The notes under the pieces: generated by a model
What the model was told of the DNA's origin: nothing
The model's input: the letters and a program-made list of their open reading frames with translations, nothing else
Database searches by the model: none
Source: Candidatus Gottesmanbacteria bacterium
Lineage (GTDB): Bacteria; Patescibacteriota; Microgenomatia; UBA10105; UBA927
Direction of reading: 5' to 3'
DNA: 13,369 nucleotides
NCBI GenBank assembly: GCA_026396845.1
Contig: JAPLWC010000053.1
Coordinates: 1-13,369 of the forward strand
Shown here: positions 6,940 to 13,369 of the stretch, piece by piece
Layout of the letters: each line of letters starts with the position of its first letter
How positions within the stretch are numbered: the first letter of the stretch is position 1
Program-made: the position numbers and the translations under genes

Positions 6940-8103
6940 ATGAAAACCGTTTATCTTGATTATGCTGCAACGACTCCGGTGGATCCGCGTGTTGTCTCGG
7001 CTATGCTGCCGTATTTTTCCCGGAAATACGGCAATTCCATGTCGCTTCATTCATTTGGTCAGGAAGCGTATCGTGCACTTGAAAAGAGCCGCCAAACCGT
7101 TGCGGACTTCATTGGCGCGCACCTCGAAGAAATCATTTTTACTTCATCCGCAACAGAGAGCAATAATCTCGTGATGAAAGGACTTGCCTCCGTATACGGC
7201 AGGAAAAAAAATCACATCATCATTTCAAAAATCGAACACGACTGTGTGCTGGAAAGCGCGAGATACCTGAAAAGTCAGGGATTTGCCCTTACGGAACTTT
7301 CCGTAGATAAAGAGGGATTTGTAAATCTTCAGGAATTAGAACGGTCGATCACCGATGCAACACTCGTTGTTTCCGTTATTCACGGAAACAATGAAATCGG
7401 AACAATCCAGGATGTTGCGGCAATCGGGGCTGTCTGTAAAAACCATCATGTCCTTTTCCATACGGATGCGTCCCAGAGTTTCGGAAAAGTCCCGATTGAC
7501 GTTTCTTCCTTACCCGTTGATCTCTTAACTGCGTCATCGCATAAAATATACGGCCCGAAGGGGGTCGGCATGTTGTACCTGCGCCGCGGCGTGATCATTG
7601 ATCCTCTCCTTCACGGCGGCGGGCATGAATGGGGGAAGCGTTCTTCTACAAGTAATGTTGCCGGCATCGTCGGATTTGCCAAAGCGTGTGAGCTCTGTGA
7701 GAACGTCATGAAAACTGAACATAAACGGTTATCCGCACTTCGCGATATGCTCACCGACGGAATTTTGAAAAGTATCAAGGGCACGCATCTTAACGGTCCG
7801 CGCGGCGCCAAACGTTTATCCAACAATGTGAATATTTCATTTAGCGCAGTTGAGGGAGAGTCACTTGTCCTGGAGCTTGATTTCAACGGTATTGCAGCGT
7901 CCACCGGATCGGCATGTTCGTCCAAAAATCTTCAACCCAGTCACGTGCTTACGGCGATAGGTCTTACCCACGTAGACGCCCACGGGTCACTCCGGATGAG
8001 TGTCGGGCGGTTTACCACAAAAAAAGAAATTGAGTATACGATACGGATGTTGAAACAGGCAGTTTCCAAACTCAGAAATATATCACCATTACACTATAGT
8101 TAA
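6940..8103 (+). CDS. iscS: Cysteine desulfurase (IscS/NifS type)
   Basis: This PLP enzyme removes sulfur from L-cysteine as a persulfide and passes it to IscU for cluster assembly. It has 387 residues, normal for the group. It starts with the diagnostic YLDYAATTP (5-13). PLP-site residues are His100, Asp176 in HTDASQ, and Lys202 in SSHKIYGPKG, which forms the Schiff base. The catalytic Cys326 sits in the flexible loop STGSACSSKNLQPSHVL (321-337) that defines group I desulfurases. One departure is the segment HGGGHEWGKRSSTSN (225-239), normally close to GGGxERGxRSGTxN: the ER is EW and the Gly before Thr is Ser, but Thr237 is kept. It is followed after one base by iscU. Confidence 0.96.
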   Translation: MKTVYLDYAATTPVDPRVVSAMLPYFSRKYGNSMSLHSFGQEAYRALEKSRQTVADFIGAHLEEIIFTSSATESNNLVMKGLASVYGRKKNHIIISKIEHDCVLESARYLKSQGFALTELSVDKEGFVNLQELERSITDATLVVSVIHGNNEIGTIQDVAAIGAVCKNHHVLFHTDASQSFGKVPIDVSSLPVDLLTASSHKIYGPKGVGMLYLRRGVIIDPLLHGGGHEWGKRSSTSNVAGIVGFAKACELCENVMKTEHKRLSALRDMLTDGILKSIKGTHLNGPRGAKRLSNNVNISFSAVEGESLVLELDFNGIAASTGSACSSKNLQPSHVLTAIGLTHVDAHGSLRMSVGRFTTKKEIEYTIRMLKQAVSKLRNISPLHYS

Positions 8104-8104
8104 T

Positions 8105-8584
8105 ATGTACAGTCCGCAAACAATTGCCCATTTTCGCACTCCCCACAATTACGGAGAGTTAAAACATCCGGACGGCCGGGGAGAAGCAGGGAACATTATT
8201 TGCGGCGATATCATGTCGTTGTATATAGAGGTAAAGAAAAATAAAAAAGGAAAAGAAATAATCACGGCAGTCAAGTTTAAAACGTACGGATGTGCGGCCG
8301 CTATCGCGACAAGCAGTGTCATTACGGACCTTGCCAAAGGCAAAACCATCGAAGAAGCACTTCTTCTAAATAAAAAAGATATCGTTGACATCCTCCATGG
8401 TCTGCCGCCAATCAAAATTCACTGTTCGCTGCTGGCAATAGACGCGCTGGGCGAAGCGATATACCAGTATCTTACCGGTCATAAACGGCCCGTTCCGTCT
8501 GATCTTGCGACGCGCCACCAACATATAGAGAAAGAAAAGCAAATTATTGAAGAACGGTTGAAGAAGTTAAAAGAATCACTATAA
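8105..8584 (+). CDS. iscU: Fe-S cluster assembly scaffold IscU
   Basis: This is the scaffold on which IscS builds [2Fe-2S] clusters, 159 residues. All scaffold ligands are present: Cys33 and Asp35 in IICGDIM, Cys63 in TYGCAAAIATSS, and Cys107 in KIHCSLLA. The segment LPPIK (100-104) corresponds to the LPPVK motif recognised by the HscA chaperone in other bacteria, though no hscA or hscB is in the window. The Cys33-x-Asp spacing and the start YSPQTIAHFRTPHNYG are typical. The C-terminus (about 133-159) is a highly charged helix, a likely coiled coil beyond the core domain. Its ATG follows the iscS stop by one base, with no clear Shine-Dalgarno sequence, so it probably relies on re-initiation. 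Confidence 0.95.
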   Translation: MYSPQTIAHFRTPHNYGELKHPDGRGEAGNIICGDIMSLYIEVKKNKKGKEIITAVKFKTYGCAAAIATSSVITDLAKGKTIEEALLLNKKDIVDILHGLPPIKIHCSLLAIDALGEAIYQYLTGHKRPVPSDLATRHQHIEKEKQIIEERLKKLKESL

Positions 8585-8592
8585 TCATTATT

Positions 8593-9021
8593 ATGTGTCC
8601 TGTATGCGCGGTCGCTGTCGGTGTTGGTTTAGGTCTTTCCCGGTGGCTTAAAATTGATGATGCCATTTCCGGCCTGTGGGTCGGTGCGCTCATCGTGTCG
8701 TTATCGTTTATTCTTGCCAAGTGGACAAAAAAAAATCTTACCTTTGTGTATTTTATATTTTTTCTCGTAACAACAATTATTCCGCTCTATTATTATAAAA
8801 TCATCGGTAATCCTCTCAACACATTATGGGGGATAGACAAACTTCTGTTCGGAACGGCAACTGGGATAATACTTTTTTCTCTTTCCCTGCTTCTTCACGG
8901 GTTTTTGAAATCACGACATCACAACAAATCGTATTTTCCGTTCCAGAAAGTTATAATTCCGCTCGTTACATTACTGCTGGCAAGTCTTATACTGTATTGG
9001 AGGATATATGCAGGATCGTAA
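8593..9021 (+). CDS. CPVC-motif small membrane protein, unknown function
   Basis: I do not recognise a named family. The protein has 142 residues and begins MCPVCAVAVGVGLGLSRWL, putting a C-x2-C pair at residues 2 and 5, at the cytoplasm-membrane edge. It has four or five hydrophobic segments (about 3-16, 25-43, 50-68, 84-104, 117-137). Two halves share the pattern I-D-x4-G-x3-G-x4-S-L-S-x2-L, at residues 21-41 and 81-101, with identical spacing, so it looks internally duplicated. It lies eight bases after iscU and overlaps the next gene by 14 bases, so all are probably one transcript. The CxxC pair next to Fe-S assembly genes could bind a metal, a cluster or a thiol partner; this is a guess. 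I recall similar proteins from CPR genomes. Confidence 0.75.
   Translation: MCPVCAVAVGVGLGLSRWLKIDDAISGLWVGALIVSLSFILAKWTKKNLTFVYFIFFLVTTIIPLYYYKIIGNPLNTLWGIDKLLFGTATGIILFSLSLLLHGFLKSRHHNKSYFPFQKVIIPLVTLLLASLILYWRIYAGS
8999..9004 (+). promoter_or_regulatory. Shine-Dalgarno of the 174-residue helical protein gene
   Basis: GGAGGA lies three bases before ATG 9008, inside the end of the CPVC gene. The spacing is short, but it is the strongest Shine-Dalgarno sequence in this operon and fixes the overlapping start. Confidence 0.55.
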
Positions 9022-9532
9022 GGTTTCGGAGTTTCTGAAAAAAGTTCAGGATGCTAAAAAAGAAAGCAAGGTGGATCTTTCATCCGGCGAGGATTTAAGT
9101 ATTGCGGTCATGAATCTCGTGAGCCTGGAAGAACACTTTTTTTTCACCAGCCAAAAGACAGGGAAGGGGAAATACCTGGATCTACTGGGTAAAGTGCGGG
9201 AGATGCGAAAAGATTTGCTGGCGAAAATCGTGAAAAATCCGGAAGGCGAAGTCTGGTGCATCTCGAAGCACTTACTGGCCGCCGCAATGCGTCTGTTTGA
9301 AGTGGGGACGAAAATGCTCCACGAAGGGAAAACGAAAGAAGCGGAAGATTTGTTTGCGAAGTCCTATGAACTGTATAATTTATTTTGGGGAATTAATCTG
9401 AAACTCATTGATATCGGCAAGGTAAAAAAGATAGAAGATGATACACTGAATGTGGAGGATACCGGCAAAACGAATTTTTTGGGAAAGCTGGGGAATCTCG
9501 TCAAAAAACTCGTCGATTGCTGTATAGAATAG
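9008..9532 (+). CDS. Helical Cys/His protein, unknown function
   Basis: I do not recognise a named family. It is a soluble, probably all-helical protein of 174 residues with no signal peptide or membrane helix. Candidate ligand clusters are EEH (41-43) in SLEEHFFFT, Cys84 and His88 in EVWCISKHLLAAAMRL, and a C-terminal Cys-Cys pair (171-172) in VDCCIE. The region 107-127 (GKTKEAEDLFAKSYELYNLFW) resembles one helical-repeat (TPR-like) hairpin. The last 40 residues are charged and low in complexity before the CC end. It overlaps the CPVC membrane gene by 14 bases and precedes the ferredoxin by two, which ties it to Fe-S assembly and use. It might be a metal-binding or carrier partner; nothing in the sequence proves this. 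Confidence 0.75.
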   Translation: MQDRKVSEFLKKVQDAKKESKVDLSSGEDLSIAVMNLVSLEEHFFFTSQKTGKGKYLDLLGKVREMRKDLLAKIVKNPEGEVWCISKHLLAAAMRLFEVGTKMLHEGKTKEAEDLFAKSYELYNLFWGINLKLIDIGKVKKIEDDTLNVEDTGKTNFLGKLGNLVKKLVDCCIE

Positions 9533-9534
9533 CT

Positions 9535-9789
9535 ATGGATGATAATGACCCGAAAGTAAAACGAAAAATCCGCAAGCTGACGATGCGCATAGACCGCAAT
9601 CTTTGTATCGGCGCGGCAACCTGTGTGGCAATCGCGCCGAAGGCGTGGGCACTGGATGACGAGGCGAAGGCAATAATTCTTGATACTGCCGAGGCTGAGT
9701 CCGATGAGACGCTTATTGAGGCGGCTAGAGGCTGTCCGGTCATGGCCATCTTCATCACCGACGCCACCGGCAAACAAATCTTTCCATAA
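9535..9789 (+). CDS. Single-cluster ferredoxin, [3Fe-4S]-type ligand set
   Basis: This is a small ferredoxin of 84 residues from ATG 9535, two bases after the previous stop. The binding motif reads DRNLCIGAATCVAIAP, with the last Cys in RGCPVMAI. The usual C-x2-C-x2-C triplet of [4Fe-4S] ferredoxins is C-x5-C here, the middle Cys being Ala. This is the pattern of [3Fe-4S] ferredoxins such as those serving actinobacterial P450s. The Cys residues are 24, 30 and 67 of the chosen protein. The N-terminus is unusually basic (KVKRKIRK). Given its place just before the oxidoreductase genes, it is probably the electron acceptor for that enzyme, or a carrier in Fe-S assembly. An upstream TTG at 9517 is possible but overlaps the previous gene. 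Confidence 0.85.
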   Translation: MDDNDPKVKRKIRKLTMRIDRNLCIGAATCVAIAPKAWALDDEAKAIILDTAEAESDETLIEAARGCPVMAIFITDATGKQIFP

Positions 9790-9822
9790 AACCTCCGGAA
9801 AATGTGATACGCTATATTCATC

Positions 9823-11547
9823 ATGCTTAATTCAGTGACGTGGAAAATAGGGGGGGAGGCGGGATTCGGGATTATGGCCAGCGGCACCATGCTTGCCCGG
9901 ACGTTTTCGCGTGCCGGATACTACGTGCTTGCGACCAATGAATACCCCTCCCGTATCCGCGGAGGGCATAACCTCGTGACGGTACGCATCGCGACGGATA
10001 ATTTTGACGCAATGAACCGCGATCTCCATATACTCGTTGCATTAAACCGCGAAACCGTTGATATCCATAAACAGGAATTGAATGAAAACGCTTTGGTAAT
10101 TTTTGATCCGAAAGACGGGGACCAGTCAGCTGCTGATTTCCCTAAACCTGTGAAGCTTATTGCAGTGCCTTTAACAGATCTCGTGACGAAATTTACCGGC
10201 GAACCGGTGATGCGAAATACGGTTGCCATAGGCGCCAGTCTCGCCCTTTTGGGCGGACCGTTTGCAAATTTTGAGACGGTGATCGCAGACCAGTTTAAGA
10301 AAAAAGGCGTGGATGTCATCAAACGGAACGTGGATATTGCACGGGCGGGTTACGACTACGTCAAACAAACATACGGGAGCGAAAACTCCATGAACCTTTC
10401 TCCTGCAACCAAAAAAGAAGACCAGCTCATCGTCAACGCCAGTGAGGCAATCGGCATCGGGGCTGCAAGAGCAGGTTTAAAATTTGCGGCCATATATCCC
10501 ATGACACCCATAAATGCGCTTATTACCTTTTTGGCGGACCATGCGAAACGTTTAAACATCGTCTATAAACAGCCGGAAGATGAAATATCGGGCATCAATA
10601 TGGCAATAGGCGCGTCACTGGCCGGAGTCCGGAGCATGGTGGCCACATCAGGCGGAGGATTTGCGCTTATGGTGGAGGGTTTATCCTGGGCGGGTATGAT
10701 AGAAGTGCCGCTGGTTATAGACCTCGGGATGCGTGTGGGGCCGTCAACCGGCATGCCGACGTGGAGCGAGCAGGGGGAACTCCAGTTTGTTATTCATGCC
10801 GGGCACGGAGAGTTTCCGCGGATTGTGTTGGCTCCCGCCGATGCCGCTGACGCGTATGCTCTGACGGTCGACGCATTTAATCTGGCAGACCGGTATCAGG
10901 TGCCCGTATTCGTTCTTACGGACAAATATATCAATGAAAGCCAATGGTGTGTACCCAAGGCCCACATGTCCGGCGATGTGGTGATTGACCGGGGAAAAAT
11001 ATTGGCGGATGGCAAACCCCGGTATGATCTATCGGTTCCCGATGGTATCTCACCGCGCAGCTTTATCGGCCAAAAAGGCGGGTATTACTGCGCAAACTCG
11101 TACGAACATGATGAAGTTGGCCACGTGACGGAAAAACCGGAAATACGGGTTGCGATGTCTGCAAAGCGCCTGAAAAAATTTGAAGCCATGAAAAAAGATG
11201 TCCGCACGCCGGCGGTGTTCGGAGATACAGAGGCGGAAATCACGTTTGTGACCTGGGGAAGTACGAGGGGTCCGGTATTGGAAGCCATGAAACTGTTGGA
11301 GGCTGTAGGCAAAAAAACGAAACTTGTGCATTTTTCATGGATCTATCCGTTTCCGACCGAAGAAACAATGAAATTGTTGTCCCCGGCAACACACCTCGTG
11401 GATGTGGAACAGAACGCGACGGGTCAGTTAGCAGCCCTAATTCGTGAACACACGGGCATCCTTATGAAAGACAAATTATTGAAAAACGACGGGAGAATTT
11501 GGTTTCCTGAAGAAATCGTTGAGAAAGTGAGTGCTTTATGGAAATAA
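9823..11547 (+). CDS. korA: 2-oxoacid:ferredoxin oxidoreductase, fused gamma-alpha subunit
   Basis: This is the large subunit of a 2-oxoacid:ferredoxin (2-oxoglutarate or pyruvate type) oxidoreductase, 574 residues. It fuses a gamma domain (about 1-185; WKIGGEAGFGI at 7-17 and YPSRIRGGHN at 41-50) to an alpha domain (about 200-574). Alpha motifs are YPMTP (225-229), PEDE (251-254), TSGGGF (275-280, usually TSGPGF) and GPSTGMPT (306-313), followed by the domain II fold to the C-terminus. The complex decarboxylates a 2-oxoacid with CoA and passes two electrons to ferredoxin. The exact 2-oxoacid cannot be read safely; KorA is the common annotation for this fused form. It overlaps the beta gene by ten bases. 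There is no Shine-Dalgarno sequence at the ATG, and a TATATT sits four bases upstream, so it may start from its own promoter in the 33-base gap or be cotranscribed with the ferredoxin. Confidence 0.93.
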   Translation: MLNSVTWKIGGEAGFGIMASGTMLARTFSRAGYYVLATNEYPSRIRGGHNLVTVRIATDNFDAMNRDLHILVALNRETVDIHKQELNENALVIFDPKDGDQSAADFPKPVKLIAVPLTDLVTKFTGEPVMRNTVAIGASLALLGGPFANFETVIADQFKKKGVDVIKRNVDIARAGYDYVKQTYGSENSMNLSPATKKEDQLIVNASEAIGIGAARAGLKFAAIYPMTPINALITFLADHAKRLNIVYKQPEDEISGINMAIGASLAGVRSMVATSGGGFALMVEGLSWAGMIEVPLVIDLGMRVGPSTGMPTWSEQGELQFVIHAGHGEFPRIVLAPADAADAYALTVDAFNLADRYQVPVFVLTDKYINESQWCVPKAHMSGDVVIDRGKILADGKPRYDLSVPDGISPRSFIGQKGGYYCANSYEHDEVGHVTEKPEIRVAMSAKRLKKFEAMKKDVRTPAVFGDTEAEITFVTWGSTRGPVLEAMKLLEAVGKKTKLVHFSWIYPFPTEETMKLLSPATHLVDVEQNATGQLAALIREHTGILMKDKLLKNDGRIWFPEEIVEKVSALWK

Positions 11548-12335
11548 AACCTACCTGGTGTCCGGGGTGCGGCAACTTCGGCATCTGGCTGTCTCTTAAA
11601 AACGCGCTGACCCAGCTTAATATCGGCACGGATGACGGCGTCGTAGTATACGGCGTGGGATGCCACGGCAATATGGATGATTGGATGAAAATGTACGGCG
11701 TTGCGGCTTTACACGGCCGGACGCTGCCGGTTGCGCAGGGGTTAAAGCTTGCCAACCGCGCTCTTCCGGTCATTGTCGTATCCGGGGACGGTGATTGCTT
11801 AGGGGAGGGCGGCAATCATTTCATTCACGCTGCCAAACGGAATCCCGATATCACGGTCCTCATTCACGATAATCAGGTGTATGGACTTACGACCGGCCAG
11901 GCATCTCCGACGGCCGAAGCAGGATTCAAAACCAAATCTACACCGGAAGGTGTGTTCGATGAACCGGTCAATCCGCTGACGCTTGCCATCACCGCCGGTG
12001 CTACGTTTGTGGCACGCGGATTTGCGGGAGATGCGCCCGGGTTGACTGCACTTATCAAAGCGGCCGTTGAACATAAAGGATTTGCCGTTATCGATATCCT
12101 TCAGCCCTGCGTGACGTTTGATAAAGTGCACACGTACCAGTGGTATAGGGAGCGCATATATACAATTGAAACGCCTGACAACAAAATGAAAGCCCTGGAG
12201 AAAGCCATGGAATGGGGGAACAAAATCCCCGTCGGCATTTTTTACAAAGAGGATAAACCGACGAGCGAAGATCATGAGGCCGTCATTACAGCCGAAAACC
12301 CGCCAATTCAGGAACTCCTCAGTGAGTTTATATAA
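11538..12335 (+). CDS. korB: 2-oxoacid:ferredoxin oxidoreductase, beta subunit (TPP-binding)
   Basis: This is the thiamine-pyrophosphate subunit that carries out decarboxylation, 265 residues. WCPGCGNFG (7-15) supplies Cys8 and Cys11, and with Cys42 in VGCHGN and Cys191 in QPCVTF makes the four ligands of the single [4Fe-4S] cluster in this two-subunit type. The TPP/Mg motif is GDGD (83-86) with Asn112 in IHDNQVYGLTTGQASPT. No delta (ferredoxin-like) subunit gene is adjacent, as expected for the two-subunit form; electrons must leave to a separate ferredoxin, and one is encoded at 9535-9789. The ATG lies inside the end of the alpha gene, so the two are translationally coupled, which suits a stoichiometric complex. 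Confidence 0.94.
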   Translation: MEIKPTWCPGCGNFGIWLSLKNALTQLNIGTDDGVVVYGVGCHGNMDDWMKMYGVAALHGRTLPVAQGLKLANRALPVIVVSGDGDCLGEGGNHFIHAAKRNPDITVLIHDNQVYGLTTGQASPTAEAGFKTKSTPEGVFDEPVNPLTLAITAGATFVARGFAGDAPGLTALIKAAVEHKGFAVIDILQPCVTFDKVHTYQWYRERIYTIETPDNKMKALEKAMEWGNKIPVGIFYKEDKPTSEDHEAVITAENPPIQELLSEFI

Positions 12336-12351
12336 TGTTATAGCCGCCCTC

Positions 12352-12380
12352 TTGACGGATACTTTAGCAGTTGTTATACT
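12352..12380 (+). promoter_or_regulatory. Promoter of lon, sigma-70 type
   Basis: TTGACG (-35, 12352-12357) and TATACT (-10, 12375-12380) are separated by exactly 17 bases, and TGT directly before the -10 adds an extended -10 element. Transcription should begin near 12387, leaving a leader of about 13 bases before ATG 12400. Confidence 0.8.
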
Positions 12381-12390
12381 CGAGTGCTAG
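12364..12390 (+). promoter_or_regulatory. CIRCE operator (HrcA binding site) upstream of lon
   Basis: TTAGCAGTT, nine spacer bases, then GAGTGCTAG. Against the CIRCE consensus TTAGCACTC-N9-GAGTGCTAA this matches 15 of 18 arm positions, with the exact spacing. The operator covers the -10 box and the predicted transcription start, where a bound HrcA repressor would block RNA polymerase. CIRCE/HrcA control normally falls on groE and dnaK, and in mycoplasmas also on lon and clpB, so this is a heat-shock regulated lon. No hrcA gene is in the window. Confidence 0.85.
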
Positions 12391-12399
12391 AAAGACATT

Positions 12400-13369
12400 A
12401 TGGAAGAACTACTTAACCCATCAGAAGTTGTATTGCCGGTCGTTCCGATCAGAGACGGGATTGTATTCCCCGGCACGGAAATGATATTAACCTTCGGCCG
12501 TCAGCGGAGCGTTTCCGCAATAGAAGCAGGCCAATCTTCGGCCAAGCGCGTCATCCTCGTCATGCAGCGGAATCCCAACGTGAACGATCCGACACCGTCC
12601 GACCTTTATAACATCGCCACCGTCGGTGAGATTGTCCAGATGATGAAAAACGAGGGGGAAATCAATGCGCTCGTGCGCGGTGTGTCCAAAGTGGAAATTC
12701 TCTCCTATGAAGCGATTGAGCCGTTCTTTGTTGCAAGGGCAATTACCATTGCCGATACCATAGAGGAGGACGAAGAGATGAAAGCACTCTTCAACCATCT
12801 CACCAATGAACTCCGGCAGGCCGTAAAACTCGGGAAGACCATGGATTTTCTGACCTTCATGAACATCATGTCCGGCGTTTCGCCGCAGGTGTTGTCCTAT
12901 CAGGTGGCGGGAGTCCTCGATATCAAACCGAATGAGCGTCAGGAACTGTTGGAACTGGTTTCCGTCAAAAGCCGTCTGGAAAAAGAAGTTACCTATTTGT
13001 CGCGCGAAGTGAAAATTCTCGAGCTGGAAAAGAAAATAGCCAATAAAACGCAGGAAAAATTCGATAAAAACGTCCGCGAACAGGTGTTGCGCGAGCGCAT
13101 GAAGACGATTGAAAAAGAGCTCGGCGAAGATGACGGAAACAAGGAATACAAAGAACTTGCCGACAAAATCAAAAAAGCAGGCATGCCGGCGGACGTGCGC
13201 GCGAAAGCGGAAAAAGAACTGGCACGCCTCATTCAGATGTCCCAGTATAATCCCGAGTCATCGTACGTGCGCGCGTATCTTGATTGGCTCGTTGAACTTC
13301 CCTGGGGGGTAGCCAGCCCGAATAACGTCATTATTTCCGACGCGGAACGGATTCTCAACCATGATCATT
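12400..13369 (+). CDS. lon: Lon ATP-dependent protease, N-terminal part (cut by window end)
   Basis: This is the first 323 residues of Lon, the AAA+ serine protease that degrades misfolded and regulatory proteins; the frame is open to the end of the window. It shows the LAN substrate-binding domain (about residues 10-200, starting LPVVPIRDGIVFPGTEM), then a long helical region (about 190-280, with REQVLRERMKTIEKELGEDD at 226-245). Next comes the conserved link into the ATPase domain (SYVRAYLDWLVELPWG, 288-303). The AAA+ motifs and the Ser-Lys protease dyad lie beyond the window. The family usually has REYYLREQ at 226-233; REQVLRER here is a mild divergence. No Shine-Dalgarno sequence is obvious in the short leader. 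It stands apart from the korB gene by 64 bases carrying its own promoter and CIRCE operator. Confidence 0.95.
   Translation, partial: MEELLNPSEVVLPVVPIRDGIVFPGTEMILTFGRQRSVSAIEAGQSSAKRVILVMQRNPNVNDPTPSDLYNIATVGEIVQMMKNEGEINALVRGVSKVEILSYEAIEPFFVARAITIADTIEEDEEMKALFNHLTNELRQAVKLGKTMDFLTFMNIMSGVSPQVLSYQVAGVLDIKPNERQELLELVSVKSRLEKEVTYLSREVKILELEKKIANKTQEKFDKNVREQVLRERMKTIEKELGEDDGNKEYKELADKIKKAGMPADVRAKAEKELARLIQMSQYNPESSYVRAYLDWLVELPWGVASPNNVIISDAERILNHDH

Noticed and set aside
9517..9534. TTG start for the ferredoxin
   Set aside because: It adds only six residues overlapping the previous gene and has no Shine-Dalgarno sequence; ATG 9535 follows the previous stop by two bases.
9800..9822. Independent promoter for korA (TATATT at 9813-9818)
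   Set aside because: The box is only four bases from the ATG, too close to leave the full start codon in the transcript, and the alternative GATACG is a poor match.

Overview
The gene content suggests a member of the Candidate Phyla Radiation (Patescibacteria), most likely near the Microgenomates. The clues are a compact, gene-dense layout and an isolated MacA/MacB-type exporter with no TolC gene beside it. There is also a minimal iscS-iscU pair followed by two small unnamed proteins that I recall, without being able to check, from CPR genomes. A one-cluster ferredoxin next to a two-subunit 2-oxoacid:ferredoxin oxidoreductase points to fermentative, anaerobic carbon metabolism. Genes use TAA, TAG and TGA stops, so the standard bacterial code fits. 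The assignment is an inference from gene content; there is no rRNA or tRNA gene here.

Layout. 46-3428 (minus strand): an exporter operon, membrane-fusion protein then ATPase then FtsX-type permease, with an A/T-only-like repeat tract between ATPase and permease. 3550-5098 (plus): a divergent DrrA/DrrB-like ABC-2 exporter. 5107-5658: a PEBP/YbhB protein with an N-terminal membrane anchor and a well-placed internal second start. 5680-6465: a PIG-L/LmbE deacetylase. 6532-12335: a long colinear run made of an Rrf2/IscR-like regulator, cysteine desulfurase IscS, scaffold IscU, a CPVC membrane protein, a helical Cys/His protein, a ferredoxin lacking one cluster cysteine, and the alpha(gamma-fused) and beta subunits of a 2-oxoacid:ferredoxin oxidoreductase. 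12400-end: the N-terminal third of Lon protease, behind a strong promoter overlapped by a CIRCE (HrcA) operator.

How it fits together. The central run plausibly links supply of Fe-S clusters (IscS, IscU, Rrf2 sensor) with their consumers (ferredoxin and oxidoreductase). Two unnamed proteins sit between the scaffold and the consumers and are the best candidates for something undescribed. Several first genes have a -10 box so close to ATG that leaderless or near-leaderless mRNAs are likely, whereas several internal operon genes have clear Shine-Dalgarno sequences.

There is no gene-free stretch above 300 bases; the longest gaps are the divergent promoter region (121 bases) and the A/T repeat tract (92 bases). 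I saw no tRNA, rRNA, CRISPR array, insertion sequence or convincing intrinsic terminator.
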